Source: Marinobacter vulgaris
Lineage (GTDB): Bacteria; Pseudomonadota; Gammaproteobacteria; Pseudomonadales; Oleiphilaceae
Assembly: GCF_003344045.1 (NCBI RefSeq)
Contig: NZ_QFWX01000002.1
Span: 467,270 to 531,269 of the forward strand
Direction of reading: 5' to 3'
Length of the DNA: 64,000 nucleotides
Shown: positions 1 to 7,622 of the stretch, one piece after another
Layout of the letters: each line of letters starts with the position of its first letter
Position numbering within the stretch: position 1 is the first letter of the stretch
The notes under the pieces: model-generated
Told to the model about the DNA's origin: nothing
Database searches by the model: none
Seen by the model: the letters and a program-made list of their open reading frames with translations, nothing else
Program-made: the position numbers and the translations under genes

Positions 1-35
1 CCAGCTCATTGGCGAACCCTTTGCCAATGAGCTGG
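1..35. repeat. perfect 13-bp inverted repeat at the window edge
   Basis: Positions 1-13 (CCAGCTCATTGGC) and 23-35 (GCCAATGAGCTGG) are exact reverse complements separated by 9 bases. The repeat lies inside the coding sequence of the cut-off first gene, so it was not selected as an ordinary terminator. Because it touches the first base, it could continue to the left or be a fold-back artefact of an assembly end. Confidence 0.6.
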
Positions 36-211
36 ATCAGTCAATCACCGTTACCGTGCTGCAGATTGCCGGCTCGCCGGATTATTACGAACTGAACCTG
101 GATCCGTTCGTAGAACAGACTAGAAACGCTGCCTGGGACTGGATGAAACATTACTGGGAGAACCTGTTGGTGCGTAACCATATTCGTTTGTCGTTGGGTG
201 CGGGACTTTAG
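2..211 (+). CDS. C-terminal end of an unrecognised protein (partial)
   Basis: An open frame enters from the left edge and ends at TAG 209-211, giving about 69 C-terminal residues. The tail is acidic then aromatic (motifs SPDYYELNLDP and WDWMKHYWENLL) and ends in SLGAGL. I do not recognise the family and see no membrane segment. The following operon starts 43 bp downstream on the same strand, so the two could be co-transcribed, but no shared function can be claimed. An inverted repeat occupies its first 12 visible codons. Confidence 0.5.
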   Translation, partial: QLIGEPFANELDQSITVTVLQIAGSPDYYELNLDPFVEQTRNAAWDWMKHYWENLLVRNHIRLSLGAGL

Positions 212-254
212 CGGCAGATAGCGGCAGCAGTAACGATGTGGACGATTCAAACCG

Positions 255-932
255 ATGTACAGACTGACAGTCGTTTTATCCCTGGCACTGGCCGGCATTC
301 TTGGCCCCATGTCAGAGAATGTCGAAAGCGCCGAGGCCAGGAGGCTGACCCTGGAACTCACCGACGCAACCACAGGGCAGCCGGTCGCCGATGCGGTGGT
401 GATTGTGGAAAGCCGACCGGGGATTGATCCCCTCCAGGCCGAAATTGTGCAGAAGGGCCGCGAATTCCGACCACACACGCTGGTTATCCCGCGCAATTCG
501 AAGGTGGATTTCCCCAACCAGGACAACACCCAGCATCATGTTTACTCATTTTCGCCGGCAAAGACTTTCGATATAGAGCTCTACGCCGGTCGACCCGCCG
601 AGCCGGTTACCTTCGACCAGGTCGGTGTCGTGGAAATCGGCTGCAACATACACGACCGCATGCAGGCCTTTATCCTGGTGACCGACAACGAACCCTCAGG
701 ACATACCGACGGGCAGGGACGGCTAACGGTCGAATTCCCGCCACCAGCAGGCAAGGAGGCCGGTGACCGGCTGCTGGTCTGGCACCCACGCTTGGCGGAC
801 AACACCCGCATGACGCGATTCGCTATCGATCCAAGCCAGTCCGGTCCACTCAGCCTGTCCGTCGAGCTGTCGGCAGAACCGACTGGCGGCGACCGGCTCG
901 ACGCTCTGCAAGAACGGTTCCGGGAGATTTGA
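255..932 (+). CDS. periplasmic cupredoxin-like protein (often labelled methylamine utilization protein)
   Basis: A 225-residue exported protein. Residues 1-26 form a signal peptide ending near VESA. Residues about 30-52 look like a small beta domain, and residues 68-142 a cupredoxin fold: the HH pair at 94-95, then Cys130, His133 and Met136 in the order GC-NIHDRM. This is the His-Cys-His-Met ligand set of a type 1 copper site. Known: proteins of this type are annotated as methylamine utilization proteins, though no methylamine dehydrogenase genes are here. Inferred: a periplasmic electron carrier or copper/redox sensor partner. Its TGA (930-932) overlaps the ATG of the EAL gene, so translation is coupled. 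It opens a four-gene operon with a c-di-GMP enzyme, a DUF3034 protein and a lipoprotein globin. Confidence 0.8.
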   Translation: MYRLTVVLSLALAGILGPMSENVESAEARRLTLELTDATTGQPVADAVVIVESRPGIDPLQAEIVQKGREFRPHTLVIPRNSKVDFPNQDNTQHHVYSFSPAKTFDIELYAGRPAEPVTFDQVGVVEIGCNIHDRMQAFILVTDNEPSGHTDGQGRLTVEFPPPAGKEAGDRLLVWHPRLADNTRMTRFAIDPSQSGPLSLSVELSAEPTGGDRLDALQERFREI

Positions 933-3307
933 TGGCTATAGCCTCCCGGATCGGGTTCCGCGGGCGCCTGGTAACCGCCATGGTTGCCCTGGTTGCGGTT
1001 GTCAGCCTGAGCATTGGTGCGCTGCTGATGCTCTACCTCTTCGAGGATGAGAAGGCCCGCGCCCTTGAACAACTGAATCTGGGCGAACGGGTTGCAGAGG
1101 AAGTGCTGGAACGTCGGACAAGCCTGATTCTGGCGCGGCTGGACGTGGTGGTCAGGGACTTCGGTTTCCGTTCCGCCATCGCCAGTGGTGACCGCCCGAC
1201 CGCAGACAGTGCCCTGGCGAATCAGGCAATGCGGGTCGGGGCGGATTTCGCGCTGCTGCTTGGCCGCCAGGGCAAGGTTCTGGCTGAAGCGGGTAGTCTG
1301 CCACCGGCACTGATCGCTGGCTCGCTGCCCGACCAGCTGCTTTCAAGGGTGCGGCAATCAGGCTTCGCCAGTCAGATGCACGTTCTGGATGACAAAGGCG
1401 TTGAACTGCTTGCCATCCCCGTGGAAGCACCCGGATTAAGAGCCTGGCTGATCGCCGGTTTCCAGATTGACGGGGAGGTCAGCGACATCATCGGACGGCT
1501 CAGCGGAACCGAGGTTCTGTTCAGGACCACCTCCGGGGCGGGGGGTGGCGAACAGTTTCTCTCCGAACCGGGCAAATCTGCCCCCGCTCGCCGGGACGAA
1601 TTGACCCGCGCCGTAAACACGGCTTCCGGTGATCAAGGGTTTGTTGAAAGTACCCATTATTTCATCCGCATCATCGATCTTACCAAGAGCAAGCCCCAGT
1701 CCCTGCAGCTCCTGTTGCTGATCAATCGCGATGCCAGTCTCAGCAACTATTACCGCCGGGCTGTGGAAATCCTGCTGCTGGTCAGCACCGTCCTTGCCCT
1801 AGCGGCACTGATTGCACTGCTTATCGCCCGCAACATGGGCAAACCCGTGCTGCAACTGGCAGATTACGCCAAAGCGATCGGCGACGGTCATACCCCCAAG
1901 CCGCCGCGTATTCGCGCCGGCGGTGAACTGGCCCAGTTACGACAGGCTTTCGGGGACATGCTCGCCAAACTCCGGGATCGGGAAGACCAGATACGTTATG
2001 CCGCCAGCCATGACGAAATCACCGGCCTCTCCAGTCGTAACGCCTTCCTGGAACGACTACGGGAACAGTTTGATCTTGGCCGTCAAGGCAGCCTGATGGG
2101 CTTGCGCCTCAATGATCTGTCGGACGTCAACGACACGCTTGGGCTCGAGTTCGGAGACAAGGTGCTGCGAGCCGTCGCGGCAAGGCTTGAAGAACAGCTG
2201 CCCGAGCGTTCTTTCGTGGCCAGAACCGGCGGTGGTGAATTCCTGATGATCACTGAACATCAGTCCGACGCCAGCCTGGAGGTTTTTGCCACACGCTTAC
2301 GGGATGTCGTGGAATCGCCGCTGATGATCGACAATACCCCTTTCTCCCTGCGCTGTACCCTGGTCACTCTGCAACTTCCCGATGATGCCATCGACACCGA
2401 CCAGGTTCGCCGGCGGCTCAACCTCACCTTTGAGCAGGCCCACAAAAACCGCCTGGCCATCACCCATTACCAGCCGGGAAGGGACGAGAATCATCTCCGG
2501 GAACTGCAACTGATTTCCGACCTGCATTCCGCCATAACCAGCAACGGCCTGCACATGAACTATCAGCCCAAACTGGACATGCAAGGCGCCCGCTGTCATC
2601 AGGCTGAAGCCCTGGTCCGGTGGATTCACCCGGAACTGGGTTTTATCTCGCCGGAGGAGTTCATTTTCCTGGCGGAGCAGTCAGGACAGATCACCGACCT
2701 GACCCGCCACATTCTCCACCGGGTTGCCGAAGACGCCAGCCAGTGGCATAGCGCCGGAATGGACATCGGTGTGGCCGTCAATCTGTCGGCCCTGGACCTC
2801 TCCCGCCCGCAACTGGCCGAGGATGTGGCCGCAGCTTTCTCGCGGTGGCAGTTGCCGATGTCCCGAATTACCCTGGAAGTTACCGAAAGCGCGGTTATGG
2901 AGGATCCGCAAACCGCCCTGGAAACCTTGCGACGCCTGCGACGGCTGGGTGTGACACTGTCAGTGGATGATTTCGGCACTGGCTACTCTTCGCTCTCGCA
3001 GCTGCGCAACTTGCCGGTGCAGGAGTTGAAGATCGACAAATCCTTTATCCTGCAACTCGACGCCGAACCTCAGGATCAGCTGATCGTCCGTTCCACCATC
3101 GATATGGCCCATGGACTGGGATTACGGGTCGTTGCTGAGGGAATCGAAAACCTTGAAAGCTGGCATCTGCTGCGCCGTTGGGGGTGTGAGCTGGGGCAGG
3201 GCTTCTTCCTCAGCCGTCCGGTCGCGGCAGCCGATCTCAAGGCCACGGAACAGTCGCTGGCTAGCCGCCAGCATGAGTTGACAGACCCAGGAGAAGCAAC
3301 CCCATGA
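932..3307 (+). CDS. membrane sensor with degenerate GGDEF and intact EAL domain (c-di-GMP phosphodiesterase)
   Basis: 791 residues. There is a transmembrane segment at about 12-36, a periplasmic sensor region at about 37-275 resembling a double Cache domain, a second transmembrane segment at about 280-300, and a HAMP-like linker. A GGDEF domain follows in which the active site reads GGGEF (433-437), so cyclase activity is unlikely. The C-terminal EAL domain keeps EALVRW (from residue 559), EVTES, DDFGTGYSS (from about 679), the KIDKSF lysine and VAEGIE, so phosphodiesterase activity is expected. ATG 932 is preferred over TTG 929 because CGGGAG (921-926) sits 5 bp upstream and the ATG overlaps the previous stop (TGATG). 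The ATG of the next gene overlaps this stop as ATGA. The layout suggests that periplasmic signals handled by the neighbours control c-di-GMP breakdown (inference). Confidence 0.9.
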   Translation: MAIASRIGFRGRLVTAMVALVAVVSLSIGALLMLYLFEDEKARALEQLNLGERVAEEVLERRTSLILARLDVVVRDFGFRSAIASGDRPTADSALANQAMRVGADFALLLGRQGKVLAEAGSLPPALIAGSLPDQLLSRVRQSGFASQMHVLDDKGVELLAIPVEAPGLRAWLIAGFQIDGEVSDIIGRLSGTEVLFRTTSGAGGGEQFLSEPGKSAPARRDELTRAVNTASGDQGFVESTHYFIRIIDLTKSKPQSLQLLLLINRDASLSNYYRRAVEILLLVSTVLALAALIALLIARNMGKPVLQLADYAKAIGDGHTPKPPRIRAGGELAQLRQAFGDMLAKLRDREDQIRYAASHDEITGLSSRNAFLERLREQFDLGRQGSLMGLRLNDLSDVNDTLGLEFGDKVLRAVAARLEEQLPERSFVARTGGGEFLMITEHQSDASLEVFATRLRDVVESPLMIDNTPFSLRCTLVTLQLPDDAIDTDQVRRRLNLTFEQAHKNRLAITHYQPGRDENHLRELQLISDLHSAITSNGLHMNYQPKLDMQGARCHQAEALVRWIHPELGFISPEEFIFLAEQSGQITDLTRHILHRVAEDASQWHSAGMDIGVAVNLSALDLSRPQLAEDVAAAFSRWQLPMSRITLEVTESAVMEDPQTALETLRRLRRLGVTLSVDDFGTGYSSLSQLRNLPVQELKIDKSFILQLDAEPQDQLIVRSTIDMAHGLGLRVVAEGIENLESWHLLRRWGCELGQGFFLSRPVAAADLKATEQSLASRQHELTDPGEATP

Positions 3308-4185
3308 CAGGTATGATCAGACCCATCAGCACGGGCTTACTGGTATTGCTGCTAGCCAACAACCTGGCAGCAGAAACCGGTAGCCGGCTGTGGGCAACCG
3401 GTGGCGTCACCTCCATCGAGGGAACCGCCGGGGGCGGCCTTTCCCCGTGGGCCCTGCTTGGCGGCTATGCCAGTGACGAGGAGTGGGGTGGCACCCTCAC
3501 CCTGTCCCGCGCCGAAACCGATGATTACACGCTTGCGGTGGCGGGTGCCGGCATCACCTGGAAAAACCGTATCGAACTTTCCCTGGCACGCCAGACACTG
3601 GACCTGGACAGCCTGGTTTTCACCCTCAAGGATGGCTTCGGTCTTGAGGAAGACGAGCTGGTGCAGGACGTCTTCGGGCTCAAAGTCAGGCTCTTTGGCG
3701 ATGCGCTCTACAGCCCCTGGGGGCAATGGTCCGCCGGTCTACAGCACAAACGCAATCACACATTCACCGTGCCTGAGGCCATCGGTGCCGGGGACGACAG
3801 CGGCACCGATGTTTATGTCGGTGGCAGCAAACTCTTTTTCGCGGCGGTAATGGACCGTAATCTGCTGGTCAACGCCAGCGTCCGTGGCACCAGGGCCAAC
3901 CAGGGTGGCCTGCTGGGCTTTGGCGGCGACCGTAACGACCGCTACGAGGCCCTGCTTGAGGGCAGTGTTGGACTGTTTGTCACGCGGCAATGGCTGGTGG
4001 GCACCGAGTATCGCCAAAAGCCGGACAATCTGGGCTTCGCCAGCGAGGACGACTGGTGGGATGTGTTCATCGCCTGGGTGCCTGACCGGCGCCTGTCCGT
4101 CACTGCCGCTCTGGTCAACCTTGGGGACATTGCCACCCTGGAAGACCAGCGTGGGGCTTACCTTTCGCTACAGGCCAGCTTCTGA
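3304..4185 (+). CDS. DUF3034 family exported protein, probably outer membrane
   Basis: 293 residues with a signal peptide (residues 1 to about 24, ending LAAE). The N-terminal ATGGVTSIEGTAGGGLSPWA block is the hallmark I associate with DUF3034. The rest is rich in alternating aromatic and glycine strands (for example WGGTLTLSRA, YTLAVAGAGI, WLVGTEYRQKP) and ends in an aromatic Phe (LQASF), as in outer-membrane beta barrels. The family has no assigned function. The start ATG overlaps the EAL stop (ATGA), and the globin gene follows 17 bp later, so the protein is very likely made with its neighbours. A second possible start lies 9 bp downstream. The barrel assignment is inference. Confidence 0.82.
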   Translation: MTGMIRPISTGLLVLLLANNLAAETGSRLWATGGVTSIEGTAGGGLSPWALLGGYASDEEWGGTLTLSRAETDDYTLAVAGAGITWKNRIELSLARQTLDLDSLVFTLKDGFGLEEDELVQDVFGLKVRLFGDALYSPWGQWSAGLQHKRNHTFTVPEAIGAGDDSGTDVYVGGSKLFFAAVMDRNLLVNASVRGTRANQGGLLGFGGDRNDRYEALLEGSVGLFVTRQWLVGTEYRQKPDNLGFASEDDWWDVFIAWVPDRRLSVTAALVNLGDIATLEDQRGAYLSLQASF

Positions 4186-4202
4186 GAATCCCGGAGAAAC
4201 CC

Positions 4203-4643
4203 ATGAGATATCCCGCCATCGCTATGGTGCTGGTAACAATGCTGACATTTGCCGGTTGCCAGTCAATGGGTAAAAACAGCGACCCTCCGGACTCTCTTTA
4301 TCACCAACTCGGCGAAAGATCCGGCATCGCGAGCATTGTGGAAGACCTCCTCTACCGGATTGTCGAAGACCCGCGGATTAACGAGCAGTTCCGGGGCATC
4401 GACGTCAGGCAGTTCCATACCAACCTGACCGATCAGCTGTGCGAGCTCAGCGGTGGCCCCTGCACCTATTCCGGTCGGGGCATGCGTGAAAGCCACGAGG
4501 AGATGAACGTGACCGCGACCCAGTTCAACGCCCTGGCCGAGAATCTGATTCTGGCCATGGAAGAAAACGACATCCCTACGGGCGCCCAGAACCGGCTGAT
4601 CGAAAAACTGGTGCCTTTATACCCGCAGATCCGCAACCTTTGA
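4203..4643 (+). CDS. lipoprotein group 1 truncated haemoglobin
   Basis: 146 residues. Residues 1-18 are a lipoprotein signal peptide with lipobox FAGC and lipidated Cys19. From about residue 31 the sequence is a group 1 truncated globin: SLYHQLGERSGIASIVEDLLYRI carries Tyr51 at the likely B10 position, and GRGMRESHEEMNVT carries His98 as the proximal F8 haem ligand. Known: these globins bind O2 or NO and are usually cytoplasmic, so a membrane-anchored periplasmic form is unusual. The gene follows DUF3034 with a CGGAGAAA ribosome site, as the last gene of the operon. Two extra cysteines (Cys80, Cys87) could form a disulfide in the periplasm. An O2/NO sensing or detoxifying role next to an EAL protein is inference. 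Confidence 0.88.
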   Translation: MRYPAIAMVLVTMLTFAGCQSMGKNSDPPDSLYHQLGERSGIASIVEDLLYRIVEDPRINEQFRGIDVRQFHTNLTDQLCELSGGPCTYSGRGMRESHEEMNVTATQFNALAENLILAMEENDIPTGAQNRLIEKLVPLYPQIRNL

Positions 4644-4708
4644 GCCTGGCGACAAACCGGGTAAGCTTGCCGGCCTAACCACAAACCTGATCTGACGGGA
4701 GAAAGACG

Positions 4709-5095
4709 TTGCTGGAAAATGCCGACCTCGGAAAACTGATTGTCCGCCTTACCCTGGGTGGCCTGCTGCTATTTCACGGTGTCGCAAAGTTGTTCCATGG
4801 GGTCGGATTTATCGAGGGCCAACTCGTCAGCCACGGCATACCGGCATTCTTTGCCTGGGGCGTGTTTATCGGCGAGTTGCTGGCACCGCTGATGGTCATT
4901 CTCGGTTACCAGACCCGCATTGGCGCATTGCTGATTGTATTCAACATGCTGGTGGCGATTGCCCTGGTACACAGCCAGCAACTGATGGCGCTGGGCAGCA
5001 ATGGGGGCTGGGCACTGGAGCTGCAGGGCTTCTTCCTGTTTATCGCGGTTGCACTGATATTTCTCGGGCCGGGTCGTTACAAGCTTAAAAACTGA
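4709..5095 (+). CDS. DoxX family membrane protein
   Basis: 128 residues with four predicted membrane helices (about 8-28, 47-66, 69-92, 103-122). The N-terminal ADLGKLIVRLTLGGLLLFHG block and the FFAWGVFIGELLAPL motif are typical of DoxX/YphA proteins. The start is TTG 4709, preceded by GGGAGAAAG. Known: DoxX proteins are small membrane proteins linked to thiosulfate oxidation or redox homeostasis in some organisms, so the label is broad. It lies 65 bp after the globin gene on the same strand and could share its transcript. Confidence 0.85.
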   Translation: MLENADLGKLIVRLTLGGLLLFHGVAKLFHGVGFIEGQLVSHGIPAFFAWGVFIGELLAPLMVILGYQTRIGALLIVFNMLVAIALVHSQQLMALGSNGGWALELQGFFLFIAVALIFLGPGRYKLKN

Positions 5096-5279
5096 GGCTA
5101 AAAACCGGTCACCGTCCGGGTGCCGCTTTACCCGGAACCGGAAAACTCAACTAGACTGAAAAAGCCAACAATCCGTCGCGATGCCTCCCTGCGGTCAAAC
5201 GGCGTCAGTCTATCCGTTTACGGGGAGTAGGTCCGCCTGAAAAACACGTAGTAAAATGCTACGCGTGGAGAAGCATACA

Positions 5280-5510
5280 ATGCCCGACAAGAAACCGGAA
5301 CTCCGCCCTGGCCGATACCGTCATTACAAGGGCATGGATTACGAAGTCCTTGGTGTCGCCCGGCACAGTGAAACTGAAGAGCAGATGGTGGTCTACCGCT
5401 GCCTGTACGGCGATTACAGTCTGTGGGTAAGGCCATTGGCAATGTTCCGTGAAACCGTGGAAATGGCCGGCGAGCTGGTACCCCGGTTTGCCTACGTGGG
5501 CGACAAATAA
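5280..5510 (+). CDS. DUF1653 domain protein
   Basis: A 76-residue soluble protein with RPGRYRHYKGMDYEVLGVA near the start and the VYRCLYGDYSLWVRPLAMF core, which match the DUF1653 domain. ATG 5280 is preferred over an in-frame ATG at 5256 because GTGGAG sits just upstream and the family normally starts close to the RPG motif. No biochemical role is established for the family. It stands alone between DoxX and the antiporter gene. Confidence 0.85.
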   Translation: MPDKKPELRPGRYRHYKGMDYEVLGVARHSETEEQMVVYRCLYGDYSLWVRPLAMFRETVEMAGELVPRFAYVGDK

Positions 5511-5622
5511 CGGTAATCACAGTTTTGACTGCAGCACCGGTTTCCTGCACATTAGCGCGCTTTCCTGAACGGCCCCCTGCTTCAGGGCGCTAAAAGCCAT
5601 TCCTGACATCCCGGAGTTTGCC

Positions 5623-6945
5623 ATGAATGCCGTTGTTGCTGCGGTAGCGATCATGCTCGTCCTGAGCTTGTGCCGCATCCACGTTGTTGTTGCTCTTATC
5701 ATAGGCGCCGTTGCCGGCGGCCTGATCAGTGGCCTGTCACTGGACGCCACCATAGCCGCGTTCAACGAGGGCCTCGGGGGTGGCGCCACCGTCGCCCTGG
5801 CCTACGCCACGCTTGGCGCCTTCGCCGTTGCCATCGGTAAATCCGGCCTCGCCCATGCGTTGGCGGATAAAGCGCTGGCTCTGGTGGGCCGACAGGATGA
5901 TGGCAAGGCCGCCGGCGGTGTCCGCCTGCTGATCATAGGTCTGTTACTGGCCATTGCCATGTCGTCCCAGAATATCCTGCCGATCCATATCGCCTTCATT
6001 CCACTGGTGGTGCCGCCGCTGCTCTACGTGATGGCAAAACTGAACATGGACCGCCGCCTGGTTGCCTGCGTCCTCACCTTCGGCCTGATCACCCCTTACA
6101 TGTTCCTGCCCGTGGGCTTTGGCGGTATCTACCTGAACGAGATTCTGCTGGCGAACGTGGGTGACAACGGCATCGACGCCACCGGCCTCAACGTCATGTC
6201 CGCCATGGCGCTGCCGGCTCTGGGCATGCTCTGTGGCCTGCTGGTGGCGGTGTTCTTCAGCTACCGCGGCGAGCGGCACTACAACATGGATGCCATCGCC
6301 CGCACCGAAAGGGTGGATGTGAAATACAACGGCGGCACACTGTTCATGGCCCTGGTCGCCATCGTGGCGGCGTTTGTGGTGCAGCTGTGGCTGGGTTCGA
6401 TGATTCTCGGTGCACTGGCAGGCTTTGTCCTGTTCAACCTGTCCGGCGTGGTCAAATGGAAAGAGGCCGATGACCTGTTTACCGAGGGCATGAAAATGCT
6501 GGCGATGATCGGCTTCATCATGATCGCCGCTTCCGGTTTTGCCGAAGTGATGCGCGAAACCGGCGAGATCACCACCCTGGTGGAAGGCTCCGTCGCTGCC
6601 ATTGGTGACAACAAGGCGCTGGCGGCATTGTTGATGCTGGTGGTAGGCCTGCTGATCACCATGGGTATCGGCTCGTCCTTTTCCACCATCCCCATCATCG
6701 CAGCCCTGTACGTACCCCTGGCCCTGGAACTCGGCTTCAGCCCCCTGGCCATCGTGGCCCTGGTAGGCACCGCCGGCGCTCTGGGCGATGCCGGCTCCCC
6801 GGCCTCCGATTCCACCCTTGGCCCCACCGCCGGCCTCAACGTCGACGGCCAGCACAACCACATCTGGGATACGGTGGTGCCGACGTTCCTCCACTACAAC
6901 CTGCCGTTGCTGGGCTTTGGCTGGGTGGCGGCTATGGTTCTTTAA
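5623..6945 (+). CDS. Na+/H+ antiporter family (YuiF/NhaC-like) permease
   Basis: 440 residues with about 11-12 hydrophobic segments throughout and a cytoplasmic loop near 215-235 ([21 protein letters not shown]). The [22 protein letters not shown] segment and the re-entrant [15 protein letters not shown] motif near the C terminus are typical of the NhaC/YuiF-type antiporter superfamily. These export Na+ in exchange for H+, or in some members carry amino acids, so the substrate is not certain. The ribosome site is CCCGGAG just before ATG 5623. The gene is single and converges on yheV/prlC across a hairpin-rich gap. Confidence 0.8.
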   Translation: MNAVVAAVAIMLVLSLCRIHVVVALIIGAVAGGLISGLSLDATIAAFNEGLGGGATVALAYATLGAFAVAIGKSGLAHALADKALALVGRQDDGKAAGGVRLLIIGLLLAIAMSSQNILPIHIAFIPLVVPPLLYVMAKLNMDRRLVACVLTFGLITPYMFLPVGFGGIYLNEILLANVGDNGIDATGLNVMSAMALPALGMLCGLLVAVFFSYRGERHYNMDAIARTERVDVKYNGGTLFMALVAIVAAFVVQLWLGSMILGALAGFVLFNLSGVVKWKEADDLFTEGMKMLAMIGFIMIAASGFAEVMRETGEITTLVEGSVAAIGDNKALAALLMLVVGLLITMGIGSSFSTIPIIAALYVPLALELGFSPLAIVALVGTAGALGDAGSPASDSTLGPTAGLNVDGQHNHIWDTVVPTFLHYNLPLLGFGWVAAMVL

Positions 6946-6990
6946 GCTTCGGAGCTGGCCCTCTTGTAGCCTGCCAGGATTGGGGGCTGC

Positions 6991-7079
6991 GAGGGGGCAG
7001 GGGGAGTTTTTGCTCTTGAAATGGAACTCGCTGCGCTCAGACACCCATTTCTGGCGAGTAAAAATCCCCCTGCCCCCTC
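6991..7079. repeat. long imperfect hairpin 1 in convergent intergenic region
   Basis: The outer arms at 6991-7011 and 7060-7079 (GAGGGGGCAGGGGGA against its complement) pair almost perfectly with one bulge. The apical part holds a GC-rich core at 7025-7045 that, read on the minus strand, contains TGTCTGAGCGCA and GCGAGTT flanked by GAAATG and CCATTTC. The hairpin sits in the 349-bp gap between the antiporter and yheV, both of which point into it. It may act as a terminator or be a repeat element. Confidence 0.6.
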
Positions 7080-7101
7080 ACGAACTAACTCCAAAGATAG
7101 C

Positions 7102-7134
7102 GCCAGGGACAAATAACTTTTGGTTGTCCCTCAA
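7102..7134. repeat. short hairpin between the two long ones
   Basis: AGGGACAA and TTGTCCCT form an 8-bp perfect stem around an AT-rich loop. It lies between the two long hairpins of this intergenic region. No other function is visible. Confidence 0.45.
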
Positions 7135-7158
7135 AGCGATATCCCTGTGGTTTAAACC

Positions 7159-7247
7159 GGAGGGTGTTGGGGTGCTTTCTGCCGGGAAAAAGGTGTCTGA
7201 GCGCAAGCGAGTTCTTTTTCCCAGAAGAAAGCACCACGACGCCCTCC
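7159..7247. repeat. long imperfect hairpin 2 sharing its core with hairpin 1
   Basis: The arms run 7159-7190 and 7214-7247: GGAGGG and GGTGCTTTCT on the left pair with AGAAAGCACC and CCCTCC on the right, and GGGAAAAA pairs with TTTTTCCC nearer the loop. The core at 7192-7213 again reads TGTCTGAGCGCA then GCGAGTT, on the plus strand and with one inserted A relative to hairpin 1. The flanks differ from those of hairpin 1 but still pair. Confidence 0.6.
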
Positions 7248-7294
7248 AGGCCCCCAAAAACCGCAGGCTGCATAGGAGGGCAAACTCCAAAGTC

Positions 7295-7546
7295 TCAGTC
7301 GTCCTTAGAAGAGAAGAACACCACCTGTTTGACCGTATGGTCGTCCTCGTTGCTGCGCTTGTTGACGCGGGTTTGCAGTTCCGGATTGGCCGGCGATGGC
7401 GGCGCATCGGACACCGCGTCGGTGAAACCGCAGGCCACGCATTCGCGGACCTGGTCATCGTCGTCGGTGGTGAACATCATGATCTTGTCCATCTCCGCAC
7501 AGCGGGGGCAGACAGCGCCGGCGATGAAGCGTTTTGGGGTAGGCAT
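7295..7546 (-). CDS. yheV: YheV family zinc-ribbon protein
   Basis: 83 residues. Two Cys-X2-Cys pairs (CPRC near residue 13 and CVAC near 36) form a single zinc ribbon around MDKIMMFTTDDDDQVRECVAC. The C-terminal TVKQVVFFSSKDD tail is conserved in YheV. The gene lies 76 bp downstream of prlC on the same strand, an arrangement I recall from pseudomonads. No function is established; nucleic-acid or protein binding is usually assumed from the zinc ribbon. Confidence 0.85.
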   Translation of the reverse strand: MPTPKRFIAGAVCPRCAEMDKIMMFTTDDDDQVRECVACGFTDAVSDAPPSPANPELQTRVNKRSNEDDHTVKQVVFFSSKDD

Positions 7547-7571
7547 GGGTTACTCCGCCTGTAGGACTTTT

Positions 7572-7605
7572 TTTGTCGGATGTCGGCTTCGCCTAATCCG
7601 ACAAA
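7572..7605. repeat. GTCGGAT-type hairpin between prlC and yheV
   Basis: TTTGTCGGAT (7572-7581) and ATCCGACAAA (7596-7605) are perfect inverted repeats around GTCGGCTTCGCCTA. Hairpins of this TGTCGGAT...ATCCGACA type recur in many proteobacterial genomes. Here it lies in the gap between two minus-strand genes and could trim or partly terminate the prlC transcript. A T run borders it on the left on the plus strand. Confidence 0.55.
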
Positions 7606-7622
7606 CCCGGTTTCCGTTCAAC

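Noticed and set aside
5944..7044. Long minus-strand open frame opposite the antiporter gene
   Set aside because: It is histidine- and glutamine-rich low-complexity sequence produced by the codon bias of the real plus-strand gene; it has no ribosome site or family.
7078..7458. Open frames across the twin-hairpin region
   Set aside because: They read through palindromic sequence and the end of yheV. No homology and no ribosome site; the DNA is better explained as hairpins.
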